From: Gammaproteobacteria bacterium
GTDB taxonomy: Bacteria; Pseudomonadota; Gammaproteobacteria; Steroidobacterales; Woeseiaceae
DNA length: 36,460 nucleotides
Direction: 5' to 3'
Assembly: GCA_029884455.1 (NCBI GenBank)
Contig: JAOUHU010000029.1
Span: 1 to 36,460, forward strand
Numbering within the stretch: position 1 is the first letter of the stretch; the number at the start of each line of letters is the position of its first letter. Below the pieces are notes generated by a model, which saw nothing but the letters and a program-made list of their open reading frames with translations, was not told the origin of the DNA and searched no databases. The translations under genes were made by a program, and so were the position numbers. Shown in pieces: positions 1 through 8,798 of the stretch.

Positions 1-3000
1 ATGGAAGCCACCATCACGCAGTCGCTCACCAACACCACGCCGATCGAAGCGATTTTTGACAGCGTCACTGAAGCACTGCTGTCAGTGAGCGAGAGTGGCC
101 TGGTCTGCAATTGCAACAAGATCTGCGCGCGCTATTTCGGGCTGAGCAAAGACCAGCTGATCGGCGCCAAACTTGATTATTTTTTACCCGAGGCAAAGGG
201 CCAGACACTCGATCGTTTTCTCACGCCGTTTATGCCGGATCTCGACGACACGCTGCCGCGAGTTGAGGGTGGCCAGGTGTCTGTGCGCCGCGCCAACGGC
301 GACAAGTTCGTTGCTGAAATCGCGGCCAGCCAGATCGTTGCCGGCGAAGGTCGTATTTTCGTCATCAGCCTGCGCGACGTCACCGACCGCCAGCAGGCGG
401 ATGCCGCGCTCAAAGAAAATGAAGAGCGTTACCGGGCGCTGGTTGAAAACGCACCGGAGGCAATCGTCGTGTTCGATATCGACAAGAATCGCCTGGTCGA
501 CGCCAATGACAACGCTTGCAGGCTTTTCAACCTGACCCGGCAACGCCTGCTGTCTGTCGGCCCGCAGGACATCAGTCCCGAGATGCAACCGGACGGGCTG
601 CCGTCGTTCGGCGTGAAGCGCGGTTACGTCGATCGCGCCCTGGCCGGTGAGCACCCGACCTTCGAATGGACCCACCAGGACTCTGCCGGGCGCGAATTCC
701 CGTGCGAAGTCCGCTTCAGTCGGCTGCCATCCAACCGTTCGCGGCTGGTGCGTGCATCCATTACGAATATCTCAGATCGCAAGCGCAATGAGAGTATCGC
801 GTTCGCACAAAACAAGATTCTCGAGATGATCGCTGCGAGTACGCCGTACGCGCGTACCCTGCGTGCAATATGTCGTTGCGTGGAAAAAATCGATGATCAA
901 TTTCGTGCCGCGATCATGCAGATCGATGCAAGAAACAGGACCCTGAACCTGGCACAGGCGCCAAGCATTCCGGAGCCGTTCAAACTGGCGCTGGATTTTA
1001 TCAGCGTGTCTGCGGACAGCATCACCTGTGGCGCGGCTGTATACCACGGCGAGGATCAGTTCACGACCAATCTCGCGAACGCGCCGGTCTGGCAAAAACA
1101 TGCTGCTACGGCGGCAAAACACGATATCGCGGCTGCCTGGTCATTTCTCGTATCCGGTGCCGGCGGCCGGCCGATTGCGACGCTTGATGTGTACGTGAAT
1201 GTGGCGCGCGGGCCGACCACGGACGAGCTCGACAAACTCGGTCGCATGGCGCGGCTGGCAGGTATAGCCATCAAGCGCCAGCTCGACGAAAGCCGCTTGA
1301 TGAATTCAGAGATGCGCTATCGAGGCCTGTTTGAAAATGTCATCGATGGTGTCTATATCGCGACCCGTGCCGGCGAGCTGATCGCCGCCAATCCGGCGCT
1401 GGTTGAGATGCTTGGCTATGACAGTGCCGAGGATCTGAAGAGCGTCGGCAGTACCAGCATGCTGTATGTCAATCCTATTGATCGTGAACGCGTATTTGCG
1501 CGTCTGGAGGCGCAGGGTGTAGTCAAAAACTTCGAGTATCGCCTGCGGCGCAAGGATGGCGGCGAGATCGTGGTGCTGGAAAACGCCCGCGCCGTGTATG
1601 ACGATGATGGTGTGATTGTGGCACACGAAGGCACGATCACCGACATCACCGAGCGCAAGCGCGCCGAGACACGCATATTCGAGGAAAAGGAACGTGCCCA
1701 GGTTACGCTGCAGTCGATCGGTGATGGCGTCATTACGACTGACGCGAGTGGCTGCGTCGATTACATCAACCCGGTCGCGCAGGACCTGACAGGCTACGAT
1801 ATGCGCAGCGTGCGGGGCCGCCCGATCACCGAGATAATGACGATTGTTAACGAGCACACGCGTGCCACGGTGGAGAATCCGGTCATGCGCTGCCTGCAGG
1901 AGGGGCGCATTATTACCCTCGACAATCATTCGGTACTGATAAACCGCAATAGCGACGAGATTCCAATCCAGGACTCGGTAGCGCCAATTCGTGACCGCAT
2001 CGGCAATGTGATCGGCACGGTCATGGTGTTCCACGACGTCAGCAAGGAAACGCGCCTGTTCCGGCAACTCAGTTACCAGGCATCGCATGATGCGCTGACC
2101 GACCTGATCAACCGTCGTGAGTTCGAGAACCGGCTGGTGGCTTCGATCGAGGAAATTCATTCCAATCCCGAGCAGACTCACGCATTGCTTTATCTTGATC
2201 TCGACCAGTTCAAGGTCGTCAATGACACCTTCGGCCATATTGCAGGTGATGCACTGTTGCAACGCGTTGCCGATATCGTGCACGACAAGATTCGTTCCAC
2301 GGACGTACTGGCACGACTTAGCGGTGATGAGTTCGGCATCTTGCTGGAACGCTGCAATGAGCAGCGTGCGCTCAGTGTTGCCGAGGAAATACGCTGCGCG
2401 GTGGAAGGTTATCGATTCGAGTGGAAAGAGTCGTTCACCGCCGTACGCTGCTCAATAGGCGTGGTCATGGTTAGCCGCGAAAATCACGAAGTCGCAAGTT
2501 TGATGAGCTCAGCCGATGTCGCCTGTTACTCGGCCAAGGATATGGGCCGAAACCAGGTGCACCTGTACCAGGACAAAGATGCCTCGGTGCGTCACGAGGA
2601 AATGAAGTGGGTGTCACGCATAAGCAGTGCAGTTGAAGAGAACCGGCTGGAGCTGTTCTTCCAGCCAATCATCGGCATTGGCAGCGAACGCGGTCACGCC
2701 CGTGGCCACTATGAGTTGCTATTGCGCATGCGCGACGAGAAGGGCGAGCTGGTCAGCCCGGACCAATTTATACCAGCAGCGGAGCGTTATAACCTGATGT
2801 CGACGCTGGATCGCTGGGTAATTGGCGAGGCGCTCGCCAAACTCGCCGATCACGACTCGGACGGTGAGGCAGCATACACGGTCGCTATCAATCTCTCGGG
2901 CACCTCGCTCAGCGAGGATCGGTTCCTCGACGACATCATCAAGGAACTCGAGAAACAGCAACTGCCGCGCGGCGCAATATGCTTCGAAATTACCGAGACC

Positions 3001-3390
3001 GCGGCGATTTCAAACCTGTCACGCGTCGTTCACTTTATGAAGTCGTTGAAAGCGTTGGGCTGCAAATTCTCACTCGACGATTTCGGCAGCGGCTTGTCGT
3101 CGTTCACTTATCTCAAGAACCTGCCGGTCGATTATCTTAAGATCGACGGACAATTCATTCGCAATGTCGCCGAAGACAGCGTCGATGAAAGCATGGTGAA
3201 GGCGATCCGCGAGGTCGGCAGCGCCATGGGCATCGCGACCATCGCGGAGCGTGTCGAAACCAAGAAGGTGCTGGAAAAGCTTGGTTCGCTCGGCATCGAA
3301 TTTGCACAGGGCTACTATATCGCGCGTCCGGCATCGGTGACGTCGTTCGTGCCCTGGGAACGCAATCGTTTCGCAGCACTACGTGCCTGA
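1..3390 (+). CDS. PAS/GGDEF/EAL sensory cyclic-di-GMP protein
   Basis: Multidomain c-di-GMP signalling protein of 1129 residues. PAS-like domains lie near residues 13-130, 142-262, 435-560 and 565-690, with a GAF-like stretch near 265-430 between the second and third. A GGDEF domain follows (about 700-860), then an EAL domain (about 880-1120). The cyclase signature reads SGDEF at 774-778, a one-residue variant, with an RSTD inhibitory-site motif five residues upstream. The phosphodiesterase signature reads ELL at 905-907 instead of EAL. The metal-binding DDFGSG (DD at 1026-1027), the EITET glutamate and the late LKID, AERVET and AQGYY motifs are all present, so phosphodiesterase activity is likely. 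No membrane segment is evident, so it is probably cytoplasmic. The ATG is the first base of the window; upstream sequence and promoter are not visible, so a longer N-terminus cannot be excluded. Confidence 0.93.
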   Translation: MEATITQSLTNTTPIEAIFDSVTEALLSVSESGLVCNCNKICARYFGLSKDQLIGAKLDYFLPEAKGQTLDRFLTPFMPDLDDTLPRVEGGQVSVRRANGDKFVAEIAASQIVAGEGRIFVISLRDVTDRQQADAALKENEERYRALVENAPEAIVVFDIDKNRLVDANDNACRLFNLTRQRLLSVGPQDISPEMQPDGLPSFGVKRGYVDRALAGEHPTFEWTHQDSAGREFPCEVRFSRLPSNRSRLVRASITNISDRKRNESIAFAQNKILEMIAASTPYARTLRAICRCVEKIDDQFRAAIMQIDARNRTLNLAQAPSIPEPFKLALDFISVSADSITCGAAVYHGEDQFTTNLANAPVWQKHAATAAKHDIAAAWSFLVSGAGGRPIATLDVYVNVARGPTTDELDKLGRMARLAGIAIKRQLDESRLMNSEMRYRGLFENVIDGVYIATRAGELIAANPALVEMLGYDSAEDLKSVGSTSMLYVNPIDRERVFARLEAQGVVKNFEYRLRRKDGGEIVVLENARAVYDDDGVIVAHEGTITDITERKRAETRIFEEKERAQVTLQSIGDGVITTDASGCVDYINPVAQDLTGYDMRSVRGRPITEIMTIVNEHTRATVENPVMRCLQEGRIITLDNHSVLINRNSDEIPIQDSVAPIRDRIGNVIGTVMVFHDVSKETRLFRQLSYQASHDALTDLINRREFENRLVASIEEIHSNPEQTHALLYLDLDQFKVVNDTFGHIAGDALLQRVADIVHDKIRSTDVLARLSGDEFGILLERCNEQRALSVAEEIRCAVEGYRFEWKESFTAVRCSIGVVMVSRENHEVASLMSSADVACYSAKDMGRNQVHLYQDKDASVRHEEMKWVSRISSAVEENRLELFFQPIIGIGSERGHARGHYELLLRMRDEKGELVSPDQFIPAAERYNLMSTLDRWVIGEALAKLADHDSDGEAAYTVAINLSGTSLSEDRFLDDIIKELEKQQLPRGAICFEITETAAISNLSRVVHFMKSLKALGCKFSLDDFGSGLSSFTYLKNLPVDYLKIDGQFIRNVAEDSVDESMVKAIREVGSAMGIATIAERVETKKVLEKLGSLGIEFAQGYYIARPASVTSFVPWERNRFAALRA

Positions 3391-3405
3391 AGGTATACTG
3401 CGCCG

Positions 3406-4191
3406 ATGTCCGTCGGCGCAAATTTAAAAATCAGTTCCTTGCTTGCTGCTGATGAGCCAGGGCCGTACTTCGAAATCAACGCGGCTTCGGCCATACCGAT
3501 CCTGCTGGTCTGCGACCACGCGAGCTGCTGCTTTCCACAAGCGCTTGGCGACATGGGTCTCGACCCGTTCGCGCGGCGTTGCCACCTGGCCGTCGATATC
3601 GGTGCCGGGCCATTGACCGAATGCCTGTCGGACAGTCTCGGCGTAACGGCCGTGGTGGCCCAGTATTCGCGCCTGGTGGTCGACCTGAACCGCGATTTGC
3701 TGGATCCTGGCGCTTTCCTCGAATTCGGCGATGGCATCGTCGTGCCAGGAAATCGCAACTTGCATCGGGCCGACAAGGACGCCAGGGCGGATGCAATTTA
3801 CTGGCCATATCATCATGCCATCGATGCCCAGGTCGAACGCCTGCGGTCGATCGGCCCGCCGCCTGCATTCATTGCCGTACACAGTTTCACGCCGGTATTG
3901 AATGGCGAGACCCGACCCTGGCAAGTCGGAGTATTGTGGGATAAGGACCCGCGCATGGCGGAGATCTTCATCGAGGGATTTCGGGCCGCCGGTCTTGTCA
4001 CTGGCGACAACGAACCCTACTCGGGCAAGGCCCCACAGGATTACACCATCGACACGCACGCCGAGGCGGGTGGCCTGCCGCATGTTGGCATCGAAGTGCG
4101 CCAGGACCTGATCGACAGCGTCGCCGGCGTCGAGACCATTGCTGCAGTGTTGCACCGGATCATCGCGTCGCTCCCTGCAAGAATCGCGTAA
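3406..4191 (+). CDS. N-formylglutamate amidohydrolase family protein
   Basis: A 261-residue protein of the N-formylglutamate amidohydrolase (HutG-like) family, which hydrolyses N-formyl amino acids or related N-acyl amides. Family marks are an early CDHASCCFP segment, DIGAGPLTE, YSRLVVDLNR, VVPGN near the middle, and the AVHSFTPVLNG stretch that supplies metal and substrate ligands. There is no signal peptide, so it is cytoplasmic. Its stop codon overlaps the ATG of the next gene (TAATG), implying translational coupling to a carboxylate-amine ligase. No histidine utilisation genes are nearby, so a role in histidine breakdown is not supported. An amidohydrolase acting on a gamma-glutamyl-type amide made by its partner is a speculative alternative. 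Confidence 0.85.
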   Translation: MSVGANLKISSLLAADEPGPYFEINAASAIPILLVCDHASCCFPQALGDMGLDPFARRCHLAVDIGAGPLTECLSDSLGVTAVVAQYSRLVVDLNRDLLDPGAFLEFGDGIVVPGNRNLHRADKDARADAIYWPYHHAIDAQVERLRSIGPPPAFIAVHSFTPVLNGETRPWQVGVLWDKDPRMAEIFIEGFRAAGLVTGDNEPYSGKAPQDYTIDTHAEAGGLPHVGIEVRQDLIDSVAGVETIAAVLHRIIASLPARIA

Positions 4192-5333
4192 TGCAGATGA
4201 GTTCGGGCGGACCAAAATTTACCCTGGGCGTCGAAGAAGAGTTTTTGCTCGTCGACAGGAAAACCCGTGCTCTGGTAGTCGATCCACCTGCGAGCCTGAT
4301 GCGTGAATGCGAACAGCGTGGTGGCGGCCAGGTAACTTCCGAACTGTTGCGATCGCAAATCGAGATCGGTACCCGTGTTTGTTGCAACATGCAGGAAGTA
4401 CGTGATGATTTGCGTCGCCTGCGCAGGATCATTGTCGAGGTTGCGGATGATTATGGGTTTGCCCCAATCGCTGCTTCCACCCACCCGTTCAGCAGCTGGG
4501 TGGATCAAAAGCAGACCAAGAAGGATCGCTACTTGGCCCTCACCGACGAAATGCAGGGCGCAGCACGGCGCCTGCTGATTTGCGGCATGCATGTGCATGT
4601 GGGCATAGATGACGACGAATTGCGCATCGACCTGATGAACCAGATGTCGTATTTCCTGCCGCATCTTCTGGCGCTGTCGTGCTCGTCGCCATTCTGGGAG
4701 GGGCGCGACACCGGCCTGAAAAGCTACCGGCTGACCGTGTTCGATGCGTTGCCGAGAACAGGTATTCCGGAGCGCTTTGCAAGTTTCGCAGAGTATCAGC
4801 GCCATATCCGGGTGCTGATGGATGCGGGTCTCATCGAGGACGCGACACGCATATGGTGGGATCTGCGTCCGAGTGCCCGGTACCCGACGCTCGAAACAAG
4901 GGTAATGGACGTCTGTACGCGTCTCGACGACTCGGTGGCGTTGGCGGCGTTGCTGGTTTGCATTCTGCGCATGTTGTATCGGCTGCGGACCAACAATCAG
5001 CGCTGGCGAATCTATACGCCGATGCTGATACGCGAGAACCGCTGGCGTGCGATGCGTTATAGCTTCGATGAAGGGCTGATTGATCTTGCCAAGGGCAGGG
5101 TAGTCCCGTATGTGGACCTGCTCGACGAGATTCTCAGCCTGGTTGCCGAGGACGCCGAGGCGCTTGACTGTGCCTCGGAGGTGGGGCGTGTACGAGATAT
5201 TCTGGTGCGTGGCACCAGCGCCCATCGCCAGCTCAAAACCTTCGAGATCAACCAGGCATCCGGCGCGAGCCCGACCGAGGCCCTGAATGCGGTAGTCGAC
5301 GCGCTGATCGAGGATACCGCCAAGGGTCTGTAA
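4191..5333 (+). CDS. Carboxylate-amine ligase, YbdK/GCS2 family
   Basis: A 380-residue protein of the glutamate-cysteine ligase type 2 (YbdK) family, which uses ATP to join a carboxylate to an amine. The N-terminus carries the diagnostic LGVEEEFLLVD segment (about residues 9-20), followed by ASTHPFSSW near 100 and the GMHVHVGI metal/nucleotide-binding segment near 140. Length fits the family (about 370-390). The ATG overlaps the upstream stop and no separate Shine-Dalgarno is visible, consistent with coupling; a second ATG two codons later is also possible. True glutathione synthesis is not implied, because YbdK proteins are weak glutamate-cysteine ligases and no glutathione synthetase is present. 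The physiological substrate is unknown. Confidence 0.88.
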   Translation: MQMSSGGPKFTLGVEEEFLLVDRKTRALVVDPPASLMRECEQRGGGQVTSELLRSQIEIGTRVCCNMQEVRDDLRRLRRIIVEVADDYGFAPIAASTHPFSSWVDQKQTKKDRYLALTDEMQGAARRLLICGMHVHVGIDDDELRIDLMNQMSYFLPHLLALSCSSPFWEGRDTGLKSYRLTVFDALPRTGIPERFASFAEYQRHIRVLMDAGLIEDATRIWWDLRPSARYPTLETRVMDVCTRLDDSVALAALLVCILRMLYRLRTNNQRWRIYTPMLIRENRWRAMRYSFDEGLIDLAKGRVVPYVDLLDEILSLVAEDAEALDCASEVGRVRDILVRGTSAHRQLKTFEINQASGASPTEALNAVVDALIEDTAKGL

Positions 5334-5451
5334 CGGGCCGCCTGGCTGGTAAAAACAATTATGCGACGCGTGCCGCATTATGTCTGCTGCGCTCTCGATA
5401 GCATATCCGGATGCCATGTAACCCTGTCCATTCTGCGTCCGGAGCTGACTG
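5334..5451. other. Short intergenic region before the diguanylate cyclase
   Basis: These 118 bases hold no recognisable gene. The only signal I can support is a GGAG Shine-Dalgarno about 7 bases before the ATG at 5452. No convincing terminator or promoter hexamers were found. Confidence 0.5.
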
Positions 5452-7374
5452 ATGTTCGACAACCTCGAACTCATTTTGCGCCCCGTATTTGTGGTCACGG
5501 CCCTGTTGTATCTCGGGCTGTCGATTCGCGTCGCGCGTTCGTCGGCACAGCGTGGCAACAGCATCATCGCATTCTTCCTGTTCCTGGCCGGCACACTGGT
5601 TGCAGGATCAGCTTTCTCCTACGGCGCGGATGATCCAAACCTTTTCGGCATTGGCCGGACGCTGTCGTTCTTTGCATCCGGCTTTCTGCCAGTCGCTTTT
5701 TACATAATCTATCGCGAATACACGGTGGGTCCGCCGGGCACGATACTCATTTCGATGCTGTCGGTGGTGCCGATCGCCACCACCGTGCTGGCGCTGACCA
5801 ACCCGATGCACCATATCATCTGGTCCGTTATCAACACCGAATCTGGCCTGCGTTACACGGATCTGACAGAGCATTACTGGCTCAATCGCGTACATGCGCC
5901 ATTCATGTATGGGCTGTTCACCTATTCGGTTGTGTCGCTGTTGAGCCGACTGTCGGCCATCGCACGTGCGCATCGGAAGGCGGTTGTCATCCTGGTGCTG
6001 TGTGCCTTGCTGCCATTCGTGGTAAGCATTTCCAATAACTATCTCGGCATGGGGCCACCAGACTTCCCGTTCACATCACTCACAGTTTCGCTGCTGCTGC
6101 CGGTGTATTGGTACGTCAGCATCACGCTGCGTTTCTATGAGTTCAGCCCGCTGGCGTACGAGACATTGTTTCATCATGTACGTGACCCGATCATTGTGCT
6201 GGATACCAACGATGCCATCATTTGCACGAACAGATCGGCGCAGGAGTTTCTCGGCGCAAGTGAGCGGGAATTGCTGGGGCAACAGCTGTGGAAAAACTTT
6301 CCGAAGGCGCGCGAGTTGCTCAGGCAGGCGAGCGAGCTCGACCTGACACAAACACTGCGCATGGATAACTCGCACGTGTATGAACTCAGCTCGCGACCAC
6401 TAACGGGGCCAAAAGGCCAGAATCTTGGCATGGTGGTGGTATGTCGTGATGTGACTGAAAGGCGCAATGCGCTCGACAAGCTCGCTGACAACGAACACCT
6501 CATCCGGACACTGATTGAAACCTCGTCAAACGGCATACTGCGCTTTGCGCGCGATACAAGCGATCCGGGCTCTCGGTATCACTGCGTGTTTGCGAATCGG
6601 TCCGCGGAGAACTACCTGGGTTGCGGCACAGGCACGCTGGTCGGCGTGCCGCTGGACAAACTGCAGCAAATGGAGCCGGAAAAACTCATAGCGCATTTTA
6701 ATGACGATACCCGGCAGCGCTCGAGCATCAGTTTTGAAGTATCGACCGAGACTGCGGCGGGTCGCGCCTGGTTACGCATATCCGGTGAACCGATTGGCGA
6801 AGATTTCTCCGTAACGCTTATCGATATTACCCAGCGCAAGCGCAACGAAGACAAGATGCTCGCCGACGCGTTGCGTGATCCGCTTACCGGCATGCTGAAT
6901 CGTCGCGGCTTCGAGAAAGAAGGCAAGAAATCCGTGCGCGAACATGAAATGGGAGCCGTGCTGTACCTTGACTTGAATCAGTTCAAAAGTATCAACGATC
7001 GATTCGGCCACCAGGCCGGCGACGCGTTGCTCAAGGCTTTCGGTCATCGGCTTGAATTTTGCCTGCGTCCGGAGGACGTGCTGGGCCGCCTTGGCGGTGA
7101 CGAATTTGCGATCGTGCTACCGGGCGTCAGTGTTGAGGATGCGAAACACATTGCCGAGCGTCTCGTTATTACTGCCTCGGACGCGTACATCATCCAGGGC
7201 AAGGAGATCAGATGCACGGCCAGCGTCGGCATTTCATTGATTCCTCAGCATGGCGAAGACCTCTGGCACCTGATCAATGTTGCCGATGAGGCGATGTACA
7301 ACGCCAAGTCACTGTCGCAGGCGCAGGCCGCAAACGATCGCTCCGCGTATATCGAGGCCGCAACGGCCCGCTGA
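5452..7374 (+). CDS. Membrane 7TM-PAS-PAS-GGDEF diguanylate cyclase
   Basis: A 640-residue diguanylate cyclase. The first 225 residues form about seven hydrophobic helices resembling the 7TM sensor found at the N-terminus of some histidine kinases. Two PAS-like domains follow (about 235-345 and 355-465), the second joined by the usual TQRKRNEDK linker. The GGDEF domain has an intact signature at 548-552 and an RPED inhibitory site at 539-542, exactly five residues upstream, so it should make c-di-GMP and be product-inhibited. No EAL domain is present. The start is supported by GGAG at about 7 bases spacing. It sits downstream of the amidohydrolase/ligase pair and convergent to a lipoprotein gene. 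The signal sensed is unknown. Confidence 0.92.
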   Translation: MFDNLELILRPVFVVTALLYLGLSIRVARSSAQRGNSIIAFFLFLAGTLVAGSAFSYGADDPNLFGIGRTLSFFASGFLPVAFYIIYREYTVGPPGTILISMLSVVPIATTVLALTNPMHHIIWSVINTESGLRYTDLTEHYWLNRVHAPFMYGLFTYSVVSLLSRLSAIARAHRKAVVILVLCALLPFVVSISNNYLGMGPPDFPFTSLTVSLLLPVYWYVSITLRFYEFSPLAYETLFHHVRDPIIVLDTNDAIICTNRSAQEFLGASERELLGQQLWKNFPKARELLRQASELDLTQTLRMDNSHVYELSSRPLTGPKGQNLGMVVVCRDVTERRNALDKLADNEHLIRTLIETSSNGILRFARDTSDPGSRYHCVFANRSAENYLGCGTGTLVGVPLDKLQQMEPEKLIAHFNDDTRQRSSISFEVSTETAAGRAWLRISGEPIGEDFSVTLIDITQRKRNEDKMLADALRDPLTGMLNRRGFEKEGKKSVREHEMGAVLYLDLNQFKSINDRFGHQAGDALLKAFGHRLEFCLRPEDVLGRLGGDEFAIVLPGVSVEDAKHIAERLVITASDAYIIQGKEIRCTASVGISLIPQHGEDLWHLINVADEAMYNAKSLSQAQAANDRSAYIEAATAR

Positions 7375-7385
7375 ACCTGGCTCGC

Positions 7386-7400
7386 GGGAGGCGGCCTCCC
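7386..7400. terminator. Hairpin between convergent genes, possible terminator
   Basis: GGGAGG (7386-7391) and CCTCCC (7395-7400) form a perfect 6-bp stem with a 3-base loop, lying between the stop codons of two convergent genes. No T-tract follows on either strand, so intrinsic termination is uncertain. The position suits a bidirectional transcription barrier. Confidence 0.4.
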
Positions 7401-7416
7401 ACGGTGATGGATCAGG

Positions 7417-8766
7417 TCAGGGCAATGGAATGGCGACGACGTCCGCAATAGCCGGGTCGACGTTGTCGTAAGAGAGGTAATTCAGGATATCGCCGAGTGC
7501 CGGGCTGAAAGCAATTGGCCCGGCGAGCACCGTCTTTGCGCCATTCGGGGTCAGATACAACTCAAAGTCGCCGGCCTGGAGGCTGGCATTGACGGGCGCG
7601 GAGCCAATTCTCAGGTTCACAAAACGTGGCGACGCGGCCGCGAGGTCATCGCCGGCACTGAGAATATACAGGTCCACTGTGTCGTGATTGGTTGCGGTGT
7701 GCAGGAAGCTGAACTTGGCCAGCGTTTCTACCGGGCGACGGTCGGGCTGCCACAGGAATCCGCCGAGGCTGCCTGCTTCACCGAGGGCGTAATATTCGTA
7801 TTTGGTGCCCTGCACAGCCGCAATGTCGTCTTCGAGAAGAATTGCGCCGACGTTGCCCGCGGCCGTGTAGGTGAGCGTGTATGAACCCGCAGCCAGCGGC
7901 AGTTCCGCGGTCACATCACGATAGCTGTGATTGGCGATAATCTGATCCATCAGCATGTCGTCGGTGTACACATCGGACGTCGCGAGGTTCTGCGTGGCAT
8001 GAAAATACCTGACCAAGGGTGTGGAATTTTCGCCGACCACACGCTGCTCTGCGCCGTTGTCGGCAAGCAGTCGCACCGCAATCGGGTCAATGTCATTGGC
8101 ATCGGCAGCAAACAATGTGACCGAATAACCCGCAGCGACTGCCGGCTTGATTACCGTCGACCTGAACAGCACGTCATTCGGGTCATTCGGCGTGGTAACA
8201 GTCAGGACATAGTCCGCCGCAGGCAAGTCGACGGCCGGTGACTCTTCGCCGAACTGCACGGTAGCAACCTGCTCACCCAACACCGGCGCTACGCCAGGCG
8301 CCTGGAAATACATGTCGACCGCGCCGAGTGAATCTGCAGCATGCGCGAAACGAACCGCAAACACGGTTGCCGTGGCGCTCCACTCACGCAGCGGTTGCTG
8401 CCACAGCGTAATGGTCGGCGTTGCAAGATCACCGCTGACCAGGAAGGTGTATGCCAGGTCGCGCTGCGTATCCACAAACATGCTTGCGAGTCGCGTGCGC
8501 GCCGCACTGCCGGGCAGAAACGCCTCAAAATTGAAAGTGTAATCGAGATCGTCAAATTCTGACGGTGCCGAGGTGCCCTTGTACTCGGCAGCGGCAATAG
8601 AGCGCTCTTCGATCAGCAAGGCTATTGATGGTGATGTCGGTATGGCGTTGACGATGCGAAACGTGGAGCTGCCACTTGCGGTCGGAAAGTTCGATTCTCC
8701 TGCACAGGCAGCAAGCAGCATAGTGATACCTGCCAACTGGCAGAGCAGTCTTATTTTCTGTGTCAT
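7417..8766 (-). CDS. DUF4397-repeat lipoprotein
   Basis: A secreted lipoprotein of about 449 residues. The chosen ATG gives a short basic n-region, a hydrophobic core and the lipobox LLAAC near residue 19. An ATG seven codons upstream (8787) is also possible; neither has a clear ribosome binding site. The mature part holds about four related beta-rich units whose openings resemble one another: FRIVNAIPTSPS, VRFAHAADSLGAVDMY, VRYFHATQNLATSDVY and FLHTATNHDTVDLY. That layout matches DUF4397-type Ig-like repeats. Function of this family is not known; cell-surface or periplasmic adhesion or structure is a guess. It is alone on the minus strand next to aldehyde dehydrogenase and may be read through from it, the gap being 32 bases. 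Confidence 0.8.
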   Translation of the reverse strand: MTQKIRLLCQLAGITMLLAACAGESNFPTASGSSTFRIVNAIPTSPSIALLIEERSIAAAEYKGTSAPSEFDDLDYTFNFEAFLPGSAARTRLASMFVDTQRDLAYTFLVSGDLATPTITLWQQPLREWSATATVFAVRFAHAADSLGAVDMYFQAPGVAPVLGEQVATVQFGEESPAVDLPAADYVLTVTTPNDPNDVLFRSTVIKPAVAAGYSVTLFAADANDIDPIAVRLLADNGAEQRVVGENSTPLVRYFHATQNLATSDVYTDDMLMDQIIANHSYRDVTAELPLAAGSYTLTYTAAGNVGAILLEDDIAAVQGTKYEYYALGEAGSLGGFLWQPDRRPVETLAKFSFLHTATNHDTVDLYILSAGDDLAAASPRFVNLRIGSAPVNASLQAGDFELYLTPNGAKTVLAGPIAFSPALGDILNYLSYDNVDPAIADVVAIPLP

Positions 8767-8798
8767 GCGGTCGCTTTGAACATTCATCGGCTGGGAAA

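Noticed and set aside
1306..2283. A 325-codon minus-strand frame inside the first gene
   Set aside because: Lies opposite PAS and GGDEF domains with clear motifs; no ribosome binding site or family resemblance.
4041..5594. A 517-codon open frame on the minus strand
   Set aside because: It is antisense to the YbdK-like ligase and neighbouring coding DNA, has no recognisable domain, and is explained by third-position GC bias keeping the opposite strand open.
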